The translations under genes and the position numbers were made by a program. Under the pieces are notes generated by a model. It saw only the letters and a program-made list of their open reading frames with translations, was not told the DNA's origin and ran no database searches. Shown one piece after another: positions 46,003-54,447 of a DNA stretch of 64,000 bases. This stretch comes from Pseudomonas marvdashtae (lineage in GTDB: Bacteria; Pseudomonadota; Gammaproteobacteria; Pseudomonadales; Pseudomonadaceae), in the NCBI RefSeq assembly GCF_014268655.2, contig NZ_JABWQX020000001.1, positions 2,882,001-2,946,000 of the forward strand, given 5' to 3'. Position 1 is the stretch's first letter; each line of letters begins with the position of its first letter.

Positions 46003-47235
46003 ATGACGATTGCCAATACCCGGATCGGCGCAGATCGAAACGACGGCGAAGATGCCGCACCACTCCCCCTCGGATCGCTGTTTGCCTTGGCACTGGCAGC
46101 GTTCGTCACTATCCTCACCGAAGCACTTCCCGCTGGCCTGTTGCCGCAGATCAGCGAAGGGCTGGCGGTCTCGCAAGCTCTCGCAGGCCAACTCGTTACT
46201 GTCTATGCGCTCGGTTCGTTGCTCGCAGCCATCCCGTTGACGGCAGCCACCCAAGGCATGCGCAGAAGGCCCTTGTTGTTATTGGCCATCGCCGGCTTCG
46301 CCATCGCCAATACCGTCACGACACTGTCCACCAGCTACGGTTTGACGATCATCGCTCGGTTGCTCGGTGGTGTTTCAGCCGGGCTGCTCTGGGCATTGCT
46401 GGCCGGTTATGCCGCCCGCCTGGTGCCAGAACGCCAAAAAGGTCGGGCAATCGCGATTGCGATGGTTGGAGCGCCGCTGGCACTGTCCCTGGGCGTGCCG
46501 GCAGGCACTCTGCTTGGCAACCTGATTGGCTGGCGGATGAGCTTCGCCATCATGAGCGTGTTTGCGATTGCCTTGATGGTCTGGGTACGTCTCAAGGTGC
46601 CTGACTTTACTGGGCAACCCCGGGCGACGCGGCTTGAATTAGGTCGGGTGTTTGCTATGCCCGGTGTCCGCAGCGTGTTGTTCGTGGTGCTGACCTTCGT
46701 ATTGGCGCACAACATCTTGTACACCTACATCGCTCCCTTCCTGGCAGCGTCCGGGTTGGCCGAACGAACGGATCTTGTATTACTGGTGTTTGGCGTCGCC
46801 TCGCTACTCGGCATCTGGATCGTCGGCGTATTGATTGATCGACACCTTCGGGCCCTGACGCTCGCCAGCACAGTCCTGTTTGCCATCGCCGCGTTGATGC
46901 TAGGGATGATGCGCGACATGCCGGTCGCGATCTATGTCGCGATGGCAGCGTGGGGAATCGCTTTCGGTGGGGCCGGCACGCTGTTCCAGACAGCCATTGT
47001 CAAGACGGCGGCACAAGCAGCTGATCTCGCCCAGTCCATGCTGGTCACCGCATGGAACGTTGCGATTGCCGGCGGTGGAATCATCGGAGGCGCCATGTTG
47101 AATCATCTGGGGGTCGTTGCGTTTGCGCCTGCGCTGACGGTCCTGCTGCTTTTGGCACTGGCGGTGGCGTGGTCGTCGCAACATGGCTTTGCGGCACACG
47201 CCAAGCGTGACGCCGCTGCCGCTGCGGTGACCTGA
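46003..47235 (+). CDS. MFS transporter (DHA1 efflux type)
   Basis: A 410-residue 12-helix major-facilitator permease. Motif region PLTAATQGMRRRPLLLLAIAG follows the second helix, and ARLLGGVSAGLLWALLAGYAARLVP plus a mid-protein GAPLALSLGVPAGTLLG are present; this is the AraJ/PucA-like sugar or drug efflux type. ATG 46003 has AGGAAGGTGAAAC upstream. It converges on the RTX protease gene, with a hairpin between. Confidence 0.9.
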   Translation: MTIANTRIGADRNDGEDAAPLPLGSLFALALAAFVTILTEALPAGLLPQISEGLAVSQALAGQLVTVYALGSLLAAIPLTAATQGMRRRPLLLLAIAGFAIANTVTTLSTSYGLTIIARLLGGVSAGLLWALLAGYAARLVPERQKGRAIAIAMVGAPLALSLGVPAGTLLGNLIGWRMSFAIMSVFAIALMVWVRLKVPDFTGQPRATRLELGRVFAMPGVRSVLFVVLTFVLAHNILYTYIAPFLAASGLAERTDLVLLVFGVASLLGIWIVGVLIDRHLRALTLASTVLFAIAALMLGMMRDMPVAIYVAMAAWGIAFGGAGTLFQTAIVKTAAQAADLAQSMLVTAWNVAIAGGGIIGGAMLNHLGVVAFAPALTVLLLLALAVAWSSQHGFAAHAKRDAAAAAVT

Positions 47236-47260
47236 TATCCGCCCAAGGCAAAGCCTTCAA

Positions 47261-47299
47261 ATCGCTCAGCCGCCCCTCATCGAAGGCAGGCTGAGCGAT
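47261..47299. terminator. Hairpin between MFS and RTX protease genes
   Basis: ATCGCTCAGC (47261-47270) and GCTGAGCGAT (47290-47299), a perfect 10-bp inverted repeat with a 19-base loop in the 67-bp gap between convergent stops. It could end both transcripts. No long T-run. Confidence 0.55.
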
Positions 47300-47302
47300 T
47301 GA

Positions 47303-50300
47303 TCAAGCAACCAGATCGTTGGCACTGAACGTGTTGACACCGAGCAACTGAATCTCGAAATCAGCGTTCAGGTCGCCGTTGACGTTGCCATACAGCACAT
47401 GGTCAATGAAGCGCAGTTGCCCTGCTCCGGTGAAATCGTTCGCGTCGATAAAGCTGAACTTACTGAATAACGGTGTCAGGGCATTGGCATCCAATTTCGA
47501 CAGATCGATCTTGTCGCCCTGCAGGCGGCTGAAATCGAGAATGACGTCACCGGTACCGTCCTTGCCCAGCTCACTCAACGTGCTGAAGACGAAACGGTCG
47601 GCTCCGGCGCCACCGATCAAGGTGTCGGTGCCAACACCGCCCATCAGCGTGTCATTGCCGGCTCCGCCATCGAGGCGATCATTGCCTGCGCCGCCGTTGA
47701 ACACGTTGTTGCCAGCATTGCCGGTCATGACGTTATCCAGCGCATTGCCGCTGCCGTTGATGTGAGCGACGCCCGTCAGCGTCAGGTTTTCCAGATTGGC
47801 GCCCAAGCTCCAGCTCACCGAGGAACGCACGGTATCGATCTCGCCGTCCAACGTACTGGTTTCGCTGACGATGTCCTTGAGGTTGTCGACCACGTAAGTG
47901 TCGTTGCCGGTGCCACCGATTAAGGTGTCGATGCCGGCGCCGCCGTCCAGGAAGTCCGCGCCATCCAGGCCATTGAGCACGTTGGCCGCGGCGTTGCCGA
48001 CCAAGCTGTTGTTCGAGGCGTTGCCGGTTAAATTGAGCGCGGCAACGCCGAGCAGCTGGCCGTCCTCGACGTTGGCCGACAAGACATGGCTGACCGAAGT
48101 GCGGACCACGTCGCGGCCTTCATCGGCGAGTTCGACAACACTGTCGCCAACGTTATCGAGCATATAGGTGTCGTTGCCCGCACCGCCGATCAACGTGTCG
48201 CGTCCGGCCAGGCCATTGAGTAGGTTGTTGCCGGCATTGCCGGTCAGCACGTTGTTCAAGGCGTTGCCGCTGCCGTTGATAGGGGCAATGCCAGTCAGCG
48301 TGAGGTTTTCCAGATTGGCGCCCAGCGTCCAGCTCAGGGAGGAACGAACCGTGTCGATTTCGCTGGCCAGGACACTGGTTTCGCTGATGACGTCCCGGAG
48401 GTTATCGACCACATAAATGTCGTTGCCGGTGCCGCCAACCAACGTGTCGATACCGACTCCGCCGTCCAGCAGGTTCGCCCCGGTGTTGCCGGTGATGCGG
48501 TTGTTCAGGGCGTTACCGGTGCCGTTGAGGCTGGCGGCGCCGAGCAGCGTCAGGTTCTCGAAGTTGGTGCCCAGGTTGTAGCTGATGCTTGAAAAGACAC
48601 TGTCAATTTCAATCAGCGACGCACCCCGCTCAATCACTGTGTCGCCAAGATTATCGATGTAATACGTGTCGTTGCCCGCACCACCGTCCAGTTGGTCGAC
48701 GCCTGCGCCACCATTCAACACGTTATTGCCGGCATTGCCGGTCATGACGTTATCCAGCGCATTGCCGCTGCCGTTGATGTGGGCGACGCCCGTCAGCGTG
48801 AGGTTTTCCAGGTTCGCGCCCAAGCTCCAGCTCACCGAGGAGCGCACGGTGTCGATCTCGCCGTCCAGCGTACTGGTTTCGCTGACGATGTCCTTGAGGT
48901 TGTCGACCACGTAAGTGTCGTTGCCGGTGCCACCGATTAAGGTGTCGATGCCGGCGCCGCCGTCCAGGAAGTCCGCGCCATCCAGGCCATTGAGCACGTT
49001 GGCCGCGGCGTTGCCGACCAAGCTGTTGTTCGAGGCGTTGCCGGTTAAATTGAGCGCGGCAACGCCGAGCAGCTGGCCGTCCTCGACGTTGGCCGACAAG
49101 ACATGGCTGACCGAAGTGCGGACCACGTCGCGGCCTTCATCGGCGAGTTCGACAATGCTGTCGCCAACATTATCGAGCATATAGGTGTCGTTGCCCGCAC
49201 CGCCGATCAACGTATCGCGTCCGGCCAGGCCATTGAGTAGGTTGTTGCCGGCATTGCCGGTCAGCACGTTGTTCAAGGCGTTGCCGCTGCCGTTGATAGG
49301 GGCAATGCCAGTCAGGGTGAGGTTTTCCAGATTGGCGCCAAGGGTCCAGCTCAGGGAGGAACGAACCGTGTCGATTTCGCTGGCCAGGACACTGGTTTCG
49401 CTGATGACGTCCCGGAGATTATCGACCACATAAATGTCGTTGCCGGTGCCGCCAACCAACGTGTCGATACCGATGCCGCCGTCCAGCATATTCGCCCCGG
49501 TGTTGCCGGTGATGCGGTTGTTCAGGGCGTTGCCGATGCCGTTGATATTGCCGGAACCGCTTAACGTCAGGTTTTCGAGATTGGCGCCCAGGGCGTAGTT
49601 GACGGACGAAATAACGCTGTCGATTTCAACCAGCGAAGCGCCTCGCTCGGTGACCGTATCGCCGAGATTATCCACGTAGTAGGTATCGTTGCCGGCACCG
49701 CCGTCCAGTTGGTCGACGCCTGCGCCACCATTCAACACGTTATTGCCGGCATTGCCGACCAGCACGTTGGCGAGCGCATTGCCGCTGCCGTTGATGTGAG
49801 CGACGCCCGTCAGCGTCAGGTTTTCCAGATTGGCGCCAAGGCTCCAGCTCACCGAGGAGCGCACGGTGTCGATCTCGCCGTCCACAGTGCTGGTTTCGCT
49901 GACGACGTCCTTGAGGTTGTCGACCACGTAAGTGTCGTTGCCGGTGCCACCGATCAAGGTGTCGATGCCGGCGCCACCGTCCAGGAAGTCCGCGCCATCC
50001 AGGCCATTGAGCACGTTGGCCGCGGCGTTGCCGATCAAGCTGTTGTTCGAGGCGTTGCCGGTTAAATTGAGCGCGGCAACGCCGAGCAGCTGGCCGTCCT
50101 CGACGTTGGCCGACAAGACATGACTGACCGAAGTGCGGACCACGTCGCGGCCTTCATCGGCGAGTTCGACAATGCTGTCGCCAACATTATCGAGCATATA
50201 GGTGTCGTTGCCCGCACCGCCGATCAACGTATCGCGTCCGGTCAGGCCATCCAAAACGTTGTTGCCGGCATTGCCGGTCAGCACGTTGTTCGAAGCGTTG

Positions 50301-51691
50301 CCAAGGCCGTTGAGGTTGGCGAGCCCGGTCAGGGTGAGGTTCTCCAGGTTGGCGCCCAGCGTCCAATTCAAAGAGGAACGTACGGTATCGATTTCGCTGG
50401 CCAGGGTGCTGGTTTCGCTGATCACGTCCTTGAGGTTGTCGACCACGTAGGTGTCGTTGCCGGTACCACCAACGAGCGTGTCGATACCGATGCCGCCGTC
50501 CAGCACATTCGCCGCGGTGTTGCCGGTGATGCGGTTGTTCAGGGCGTTGCCGGTGCCGTTGATATTGCCGACACCACTGAGCGTCAGGGTCTCGATGTTG
50601 GCGCTCAAGACATAATTGCTGGAGGCCAGGACTGTATCGACTCCGCTATTGAGCGCACTGCTTTCCTGAATAACATCGTCGATATTGTCGACGACGTAGG
50701 TATCGTTACCTGCCCCGCCAATCATCACGTCCTTGCCAGCGCGACCGTTCAGCACGTTGGCCAGCGCGTTGCCAATCAGCGTGTCGTCATTGGCCGAGCC
50801 GACTGCGTTTTCGATTTTGGTGCCATAGGCGATCGCCAGGCCTTCATTGAAATCAGTGTCGGTACTGAGGTTCACGAATGCCTGGCCGATCTTGCTGAAC
50901 TGCCCTTCGTTCAAGTTGATACGCACAGCTTGCGCCTGGCTGCTCGCATCAATGGTATCGATGCCGCCCGCGTCCCAGATCGTCTCGAACACAGACTGGT
51001 TGGCAGTCCAGCTATAGGTGTTATTACCGATTTGCCACTGGTTGTTCGCGCCGTAAAGACTCTGGATCGCGGCGATATCCAGCAACATCGGTGTCGTGGG
51101 CTGATACGAGTAATTGTTGTTGTAGCTCATGATCGTATAACGAACGTCATCGAACTGAGCGGACAGGACTGTGGCGTTTGAATCGCTTGGCGAAAACGGA
51201 TGCTTGAGGCCTAGCCCGTGGCCGATCTCATGCATGAACGTCATGTAGTCGTAGGTGCCTTTGACAGGACTCGGGTCATTGGTGACTGGACCGATCCACA
51301 CATCACCCCCGCTAGGGCTATTGGCCGGGTAATAGCCCCAGGCAGCGAAGCTATCGGGCATATCCATGTAGCCGCCGAATCGCAAGTCTCCAGTGTTGGC
51401 GAGTGTATCGGAGACCTGTTTGAACTTGAGGTTGGAGACCGAGCTCCACGCACCTAGCGCGCTGGTGATGCTGTTTTGCTGTGCCGAGGTGAGGGAGTAG
51501 CTGGCTCGATATTCGTCGAAATCACTGTAGTTCCTGGCGAAATAGGAATTCGTACCCAAGAAGCTGTACGTCAACGACGTACCCGTGGTCGCGCTGCCAG
51601 CCCAATAAGTGCCGTATAGCAAACTGTTGACCTGCACATTGCTAGTCAGCTTTGCATACGAAATCGAGGAATAACCAAGTGGACTGGGCAT
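47303..51691 (-). CDS. Large serralysin-type (M10) RTX metalloprotease exported by type I secretion
   Basis: A 1462-residue secreted protease. Residues ~1-260 hold the catalytic domain: zinc site H154-E155-I-G-H158-GLGLK-H164 and Met-turn with M188 and Y190 in TIMSYNNN. From ~residue 300 come many calcium-binding nonapeptide stretches (GNxxxNxLxGxxGxDTLxGGxGNDTYxxDN) of a module ~85 residues long. A three-fold block of 339 residues (1017 bp) occupies ~316-1330. The C-terminus has a final RTX cluster and the end FEIQLLGVNTFSANDLVA, a likely uncleaved type I signal. Typical serralysins are ~480 residues; this one is three times as long. Its exporter genes are directly upstream. No protease inhibitor gene (inh/aprI) follows; the next gene is convergent. 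Confidence 0.93.
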   Translation of the reverse strand: MPSPLGYSSISYAKLTSNVQVNSLLYGTYWAGSATTGTSLTYSFLGTNSYFARNYSDFDEYRASYSLTSAQQNSITSALGAWSSVSNLKFKQVSDTLANTGDLRFGGYMDMPDSFAAWGYYPANSPSGGDVWIGPVTNDPSPVKGTYDYMTFMHEIGHGLGLKHPFSPSDSNATVLSAQFDDVRYTIMSYNNNYSYQPTTPMLLDIAAIQSLYGANNQWQIGNNTYSWTANQSVFETIWDAGGIDTIDASSQAQAVRINLNEGQFSKIGQAFVNLSTDTDFNEGLAIAYGTKIENAVGSANDDTLIGNALANVLNGRAGKDVMIGGAGNDTYVVDNIDDVIQESSALNSGVDTVLASSNYVLSANIETLTLSGVGNINGTGNALNNRITGNTAANVLDGGIGIDTLVGGTGNDTYVVDNLKDVISETSTLASEIDTVRSSLNWTLGANLENLTLTGLANLNGLGNASNNVLTGNAGNNVLDGLTGRDTLIGGAGNDTYMLDNVGDSIVELADEGRDVVRTSVSHVLSANVEDGQLLGVAALNLTGNASNNSLIGNAAANVLNGLDGADFLDGGAGIDTLIGGTGNDTYVVDNLKDVVSETSTVDGEIDTVRSSVSWSLGANLENLTLTGVAHINGSGNALANVLVGNAGNNVLNGGAGVDQLDGGAGNDTYYVDNLGDTVTERGASLVEIDSVISSVNYALGANLENLTLSGSGNINGIGNALNNRITGNTGANMLDGGIGIDTLVGGTGNDIYVVDNLRDVISETSVLASEIDTVRSSLSWTLGANLENLTLTGIAPINGSGNALNNVLTGNAGNNLLNGLAGRDTLIGGAGNDTYMLDNVGDSIVELADEGRDVVRTSVSHVLSANVEDGQLLGVAALNLTGNASNNSLVGNAAANVLNGLDGADFLDGGAGIDTLIGGTGNDTYVVDNLKDIVSETSTLDGEIDTVRSSVSWSLGANLENLTLTGVAHINGSGNALDNVMTGNAGNNVLNGGAGVDQLDGGAGNDTYYIDNLGDTVIERGASLIEIDSVFSSISYNLGTNFENLTLLGAASLNGTGNALNNRITGNTGANLLDGGVGIDTLVGGTGNDIYVVDNLRDVISETSVLASEIDTVRSSLSWTLGANLENLTLTGIAPINGSGNALNNVLTGNAGNNLLNGLAGRDTLIGGAGNDTYMLDNVGDSVVELADEGRDVVRTSVSHVLSANVEDGQLLGVAALNLTGNASNNSLVGNAAANVLNGLDGADFLDGGAGIDTLIGGTGNDTYVVDNLKDIVSETSTLDGEIDTVRSSVSWSLGANLENLTLTGVAHINGSGNALDNVMTGNAGNNVFNGGAGNDRLDGGAGNDTLMGGVGTDTLIGGAGADRFVFSTLSELGKDGTGDVILDFSRLQGDKIDLSKLDANALTPLFSKFSFIDANDFTGAGQLRFIDHVLYGNVNGDLNADFEIQLLGVNTFSANDLVA
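47690..50740. repeat. Three tandem 1017-bp copies inside the RTX protease gene
   Basis: Homologous points recur every 1017 bp: 47898, 48915 and 49932; 48168, 49185 and 50202; 48692 and 49709. The two downstream (C-terminal) copies are almost identical in protein, differing by few residues, while the third is more diverged. One unit is 339 codons, four RTX modules. Unit edges are approximate. Confidence 0.88.
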
Positions 51692-51782
51692 ACGAGCTTC
51701 CTATGGGCGATCTGCGGCCTTTCCCGGGTGCGGCCGCGACAAGTGGTTCATTTTGCCCGAAAAATGGCGTCAATAATATTAC

Positions 51783-53126
51783 TTAGCCATCATTTTTTGA
51801 CCGTATATCCGACGAGGCGGGGGCAACGAGCCATTCGTTGGCTTTGCGGATATCCCCCTCCCCCAACCTTCCGCTCCAGCGGTGCAGGACCAGCAGGCTG
51901 GTGACGAAGCGGTATTGGGACTGAAGGAAATCACGCCGCGCGCGAAACTCCTCCTTGATGCTATCGAGTACATCCACGGCATTCTTGACGCCGTAGGTGA
52001 AGGCTTTTTCGGTGGCGACCCGGGACTTTTCAGCGGAATCCAAAGCGCGGCGCGTCGCCTTGATACGACTCAGCTCGGCGCTCATGCCCAGGTAGGCCGT
52101 ACGGGTTTCCTTGATGACCTGGCGTCGCAAGGCTTCCAGTTCCTGCTGGGCGACTTCCTTGTCGCTTTCGGAACTTGAGACTCGGGCACGGGTGGCGCCG
52201 CCACTGTAAAGCGGAACTTGCAAATCGAGGGACGCGACGAGGTTGTCCGAGCGAGGCGCCAACGCGCCTTCATAGCCGATGTCGCTGCGTTGCGCCATCA
52301 GGTTGAGGCCCAGTCGGGGCAGATGCCCGGCCCTGGCTTCACCGATAGCCGCCTCGGCGGCGCGGATACTGTGTTCGCGCGCATGCAGCGCCGGGTTGCT
52401 GTCCAGCGCGGTCTGCACCCAATAATCCTGCGCTTGTGCCGGCAAGCTGAACGCCGGATTATCGGCGATGCGCTTGAACGGCTCGGTGACGGCGCGCCCC
52501 ACCAGTTCGGACACTGCTTCGCGGCTGACCTCGACCTTGTTGCTGGCCTCGATCTCATCAGCCTTGAGCGCATCCACGCGCGCCTCGAGGTCCAACGTAT
52601 CGGTCACCATCGCCATCTGGCGCGCATAGAGGGCGTTGAGACGCTTGAGGTTGCGCTCGGTCGCGCCGAGCTCGCTGCGCACCAGAGCCAGTTCGTCTTC
52701 CGCTGCGAGCACCGCAAAATACCGCTCGGACAGGTCAATGCTGGCCTGCACCTGGGTATCGTCGGATTCGTACTCGCTTTGCCGGGCCAGCTCCACGTAC
52801 CGCTGATAACTGCGCCAGACCTGCGGGTCGTAGATCACCTGATTGAGCATCACCGCCATGCGCTTGCCGTTGTACTGGATACGGCTCAGATCATCGTCGC
52901 GCCGACTGCGGTTGACGCTACCGCTGGCGTTGAGCTGCGGCAACAACTGACCGAAGGCCGCTCGCTCGTTGCCCTCTCCGCTGCGAATCAGGGCTTGTGC
53001 CCGAAGGATGCGCGGATCCGCCCCCTGCGCCTCTTGATGCAATTGCCAGAGGTCCAGGTAAGCGTCGTTGTCAGCTAGAGCGCCAAACGGCATGAGCGCC
53101 AGGCACAGCAGGACCAGAGGCTTCAT
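51783..53126 (-). CDS. aprF: TolC-family outer-membrane channel of the type I secretion system (AprF-like)
   Basis: A 447-residue outer-membrane efflux protein. Signal peptide LVLLCLALMPFGALA (cleavage near residue 19), then two repeats of coiled helices typical of TolC. The last ~40 residues have LLVLHRWSGRLGEGDI. Gene order D-E-F, overlapping or nearly overlapping, with the protease directly downstream, identifies it as the outer component of that exporter. It is separated from the HlyD-type gene by 1 bp. The 91-bp gap after its stop must carry the protease's promoter or ribosome site. Confidence 0.92.
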   Translation of the reverse strand: MKPLVLLCLALMPFGALADNDAYLDLWQLHQEAQGADPRILRAQALIRSGEGNERAAFGQLLPQLNASGSVNRSRRDDDLSRIQYNGKRMAVMLNQVIYDPQVWRSYQRYVELARQSEYESDDTQVQASIDLSERYFAVLAAEDELALVRSELGATERNLKRLNALYARQMAMVTDTLDLEARVDALKADEIEASNKVEVSREAVSELVGRAVTEPFKRIADNPAFSLPAQAQDYWVQTALDSNPALHAREHSIRAAEAAIGEARAGHLPRLGLNLMAQRSDIGYEGALAPRSDNLVASLDLQVPLYSGGATRARVSSSESDKEVAQQELEALRRQVIKETRTAYLGMSAELSRIKATRRALDSAEKSRVATEKAFTYGVKNAVDVLDSIKEEFRARRDFLQSQYRFVTSLLVLHRWSGRLGEGDIRKANEWLVAPASSDIRSKNDG

Positions 53127-53127
53127 A

Positions 53128-54447
53128 TCAATCCTCGATCAGCGAGCGGGCGAATGCATTGCTCGCAGGCTGCATCAAATACTCCAGCAGCGTCCGCGCG
53201 CCGGTATTGATCAGCACCTCCACCGGCATACCCGGCACCAAAGCGAGGTCGCCCAGCGCCAAGCGCCCGTTGTCGGTCAACGCCACCCGCGCCAGGTAAT
53301 AAGGCGCGCCGGTGTCTTTGTTGACCAGGCGATCGGCGGATACCTGCACCAGCTGCCCTTCCATGACGGGCGTGGTGCCGCTTTTGAACGCGCTGAAGCG
53401 AATACCCGCCAGTTTGCCGACCTTGATCCGGTCAATGTCCATTGGCGAAACCTGCGCCTCGACGATCAATTCCTCATTGGCCGGGACAATGTCCAGCAGC
53501 GCGGTGCCAGGGCTGACCACGGCGCCCAGGGTGTGCACCGTCATGCCCATGATCCGGCCTGATTCTGGCGCAAGGATATCGGTGCGCTGGTCGCGATCCT
53601 GCAAGGTGGCCAGTCGTTCACGCAGCTCGTAGACCTTGGTCCGCGCATCGCCGAGCAAACCCGCGACTTCGGTAGCGAAGGTTTTTTTCAGCTGAAGTAT
53701 CTTCAGCCGCGCTTCGTCGACATGAACCCCCGCTCGCGCGCTTTCGGACTGGCTTTCGGCAATTTCGGCGTGCAGGCGCGCAAGGCTGCGCTCCTGCTCG
53801 CGAAGGCGTTGCTTGTCGACGTAGCCTTCAGCCAACAACGCACGCAAATCGGAAATTTCTTCCTGATAGGACACCGCGAGCAATTGTTTGCTGGCGACGA
53901 TGGCCTTGTAGCCACGAATCTGTTCTTCGATCTGCCCGATGGACTTCTCCAGCAAGGCGATCTCGCCGAGCAACGAAGTGCGGCGGGTCTGGAAAATCCG
54001 CGCCTCGCTGTCGCGGGCCTCGCGTACGCGCAGGTCGGCAGGATCCAGGGTCGGGACGGCCAACGGCTCGGGCAATGCATCACGTTCAGCCACCAGCCGG
54101 GCTTCGAGTTCGAGGGCGGCAATCAGCTGGCTGCGCATCGCCTCCATCTCCGAACGTGCCTGGGTGTTGTCGAGCACCAGCAGCACATCGCCCAACTTCA
54201 CCAAGTCGCCGTCATGCACGCGCAGTTCACGGACGATGCCGCCTTCCAGATGCTGCACGGTCTTGCGATAGCTTTTGACCGTGACCACGCCCGGCGCAAG
54301 CGCCGCGCTGTTGAGCGGCGCCAGGGTCGCCCAGCCGCCGAACAGGCCGAAGGTCACCAGCAGCATCAGATAACCCACTCGGCGCACCGGTTTGTCGTCG
54401 ATAGGCAAGCCGACCCTGTCGACGGATGAGGGACTACTGTTTTGCAT
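53128..54447 (-). CDS. aprE: HlyD-family membrane fusion protein (AprE-like)
   Basis: A 439-residue periplasmic adaptor of the type I system. One N-terminal membrane helix (VGYLMLLVTFGLFGGWATL) is followed by a lipoyl half-motif VQHLEGGIVRELRV, long coiled-coil hairpin (~100-260), second half AGIRFSAFKS and the C-terminal PGMPVEVLINTG. ATG 54447 lies 14 bp inside the ABC transporter gene (ends 54434), which indicates coupling; a TTG at 54477 is less likely. It is followed after 1 bp by the TolC-type gene. Confidence 0.92.
   Translation of the reverse strand: MQNSSPSSVDRVGLPIDDKPVRRVGYLMLLVTFGLFGGWATLAPLNSAALAPGVVTVKSYRKTVQHLEGGIVRELRVHDGDLVKLGDVLLVLDNTQARSEMEAMRSQLIAALELEARLVAERDALPEPLAVPTLDPADLRVREARDSEARIFQTRRTSLLGEIALLEKSIGQIEEQIRGYKAIVASKQLLAVSYQEEISDLRALLAEGYVDKQRLREQERSLARLHAEIAESQSESARAGVHVDEARLKILQLKKTFATEVAGLLGDARTKVYELRERLATLQDRDQRTDILAPESGRIMGMTVHTLGAVVSPGTALLDIVPANEELIVEAQVSPMDIDRIKVGKLAGIRFSAFKSGTTPVMEGQLVQVSADRLVNKDTGAPYYLARVALTDNGRLALGDLALVPGMPVEVLINTGARTLLEYLMQPASNAFARSLIED

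Noticed and set aside
47379..51181. Many plus-strand frames with PAPP-type repeats and a CRISPR-like regular spacing
   Set aside because: They are antisense reflections of the RTX repeats; no repeat-spacer array exists and the units are coding on the minus strand.
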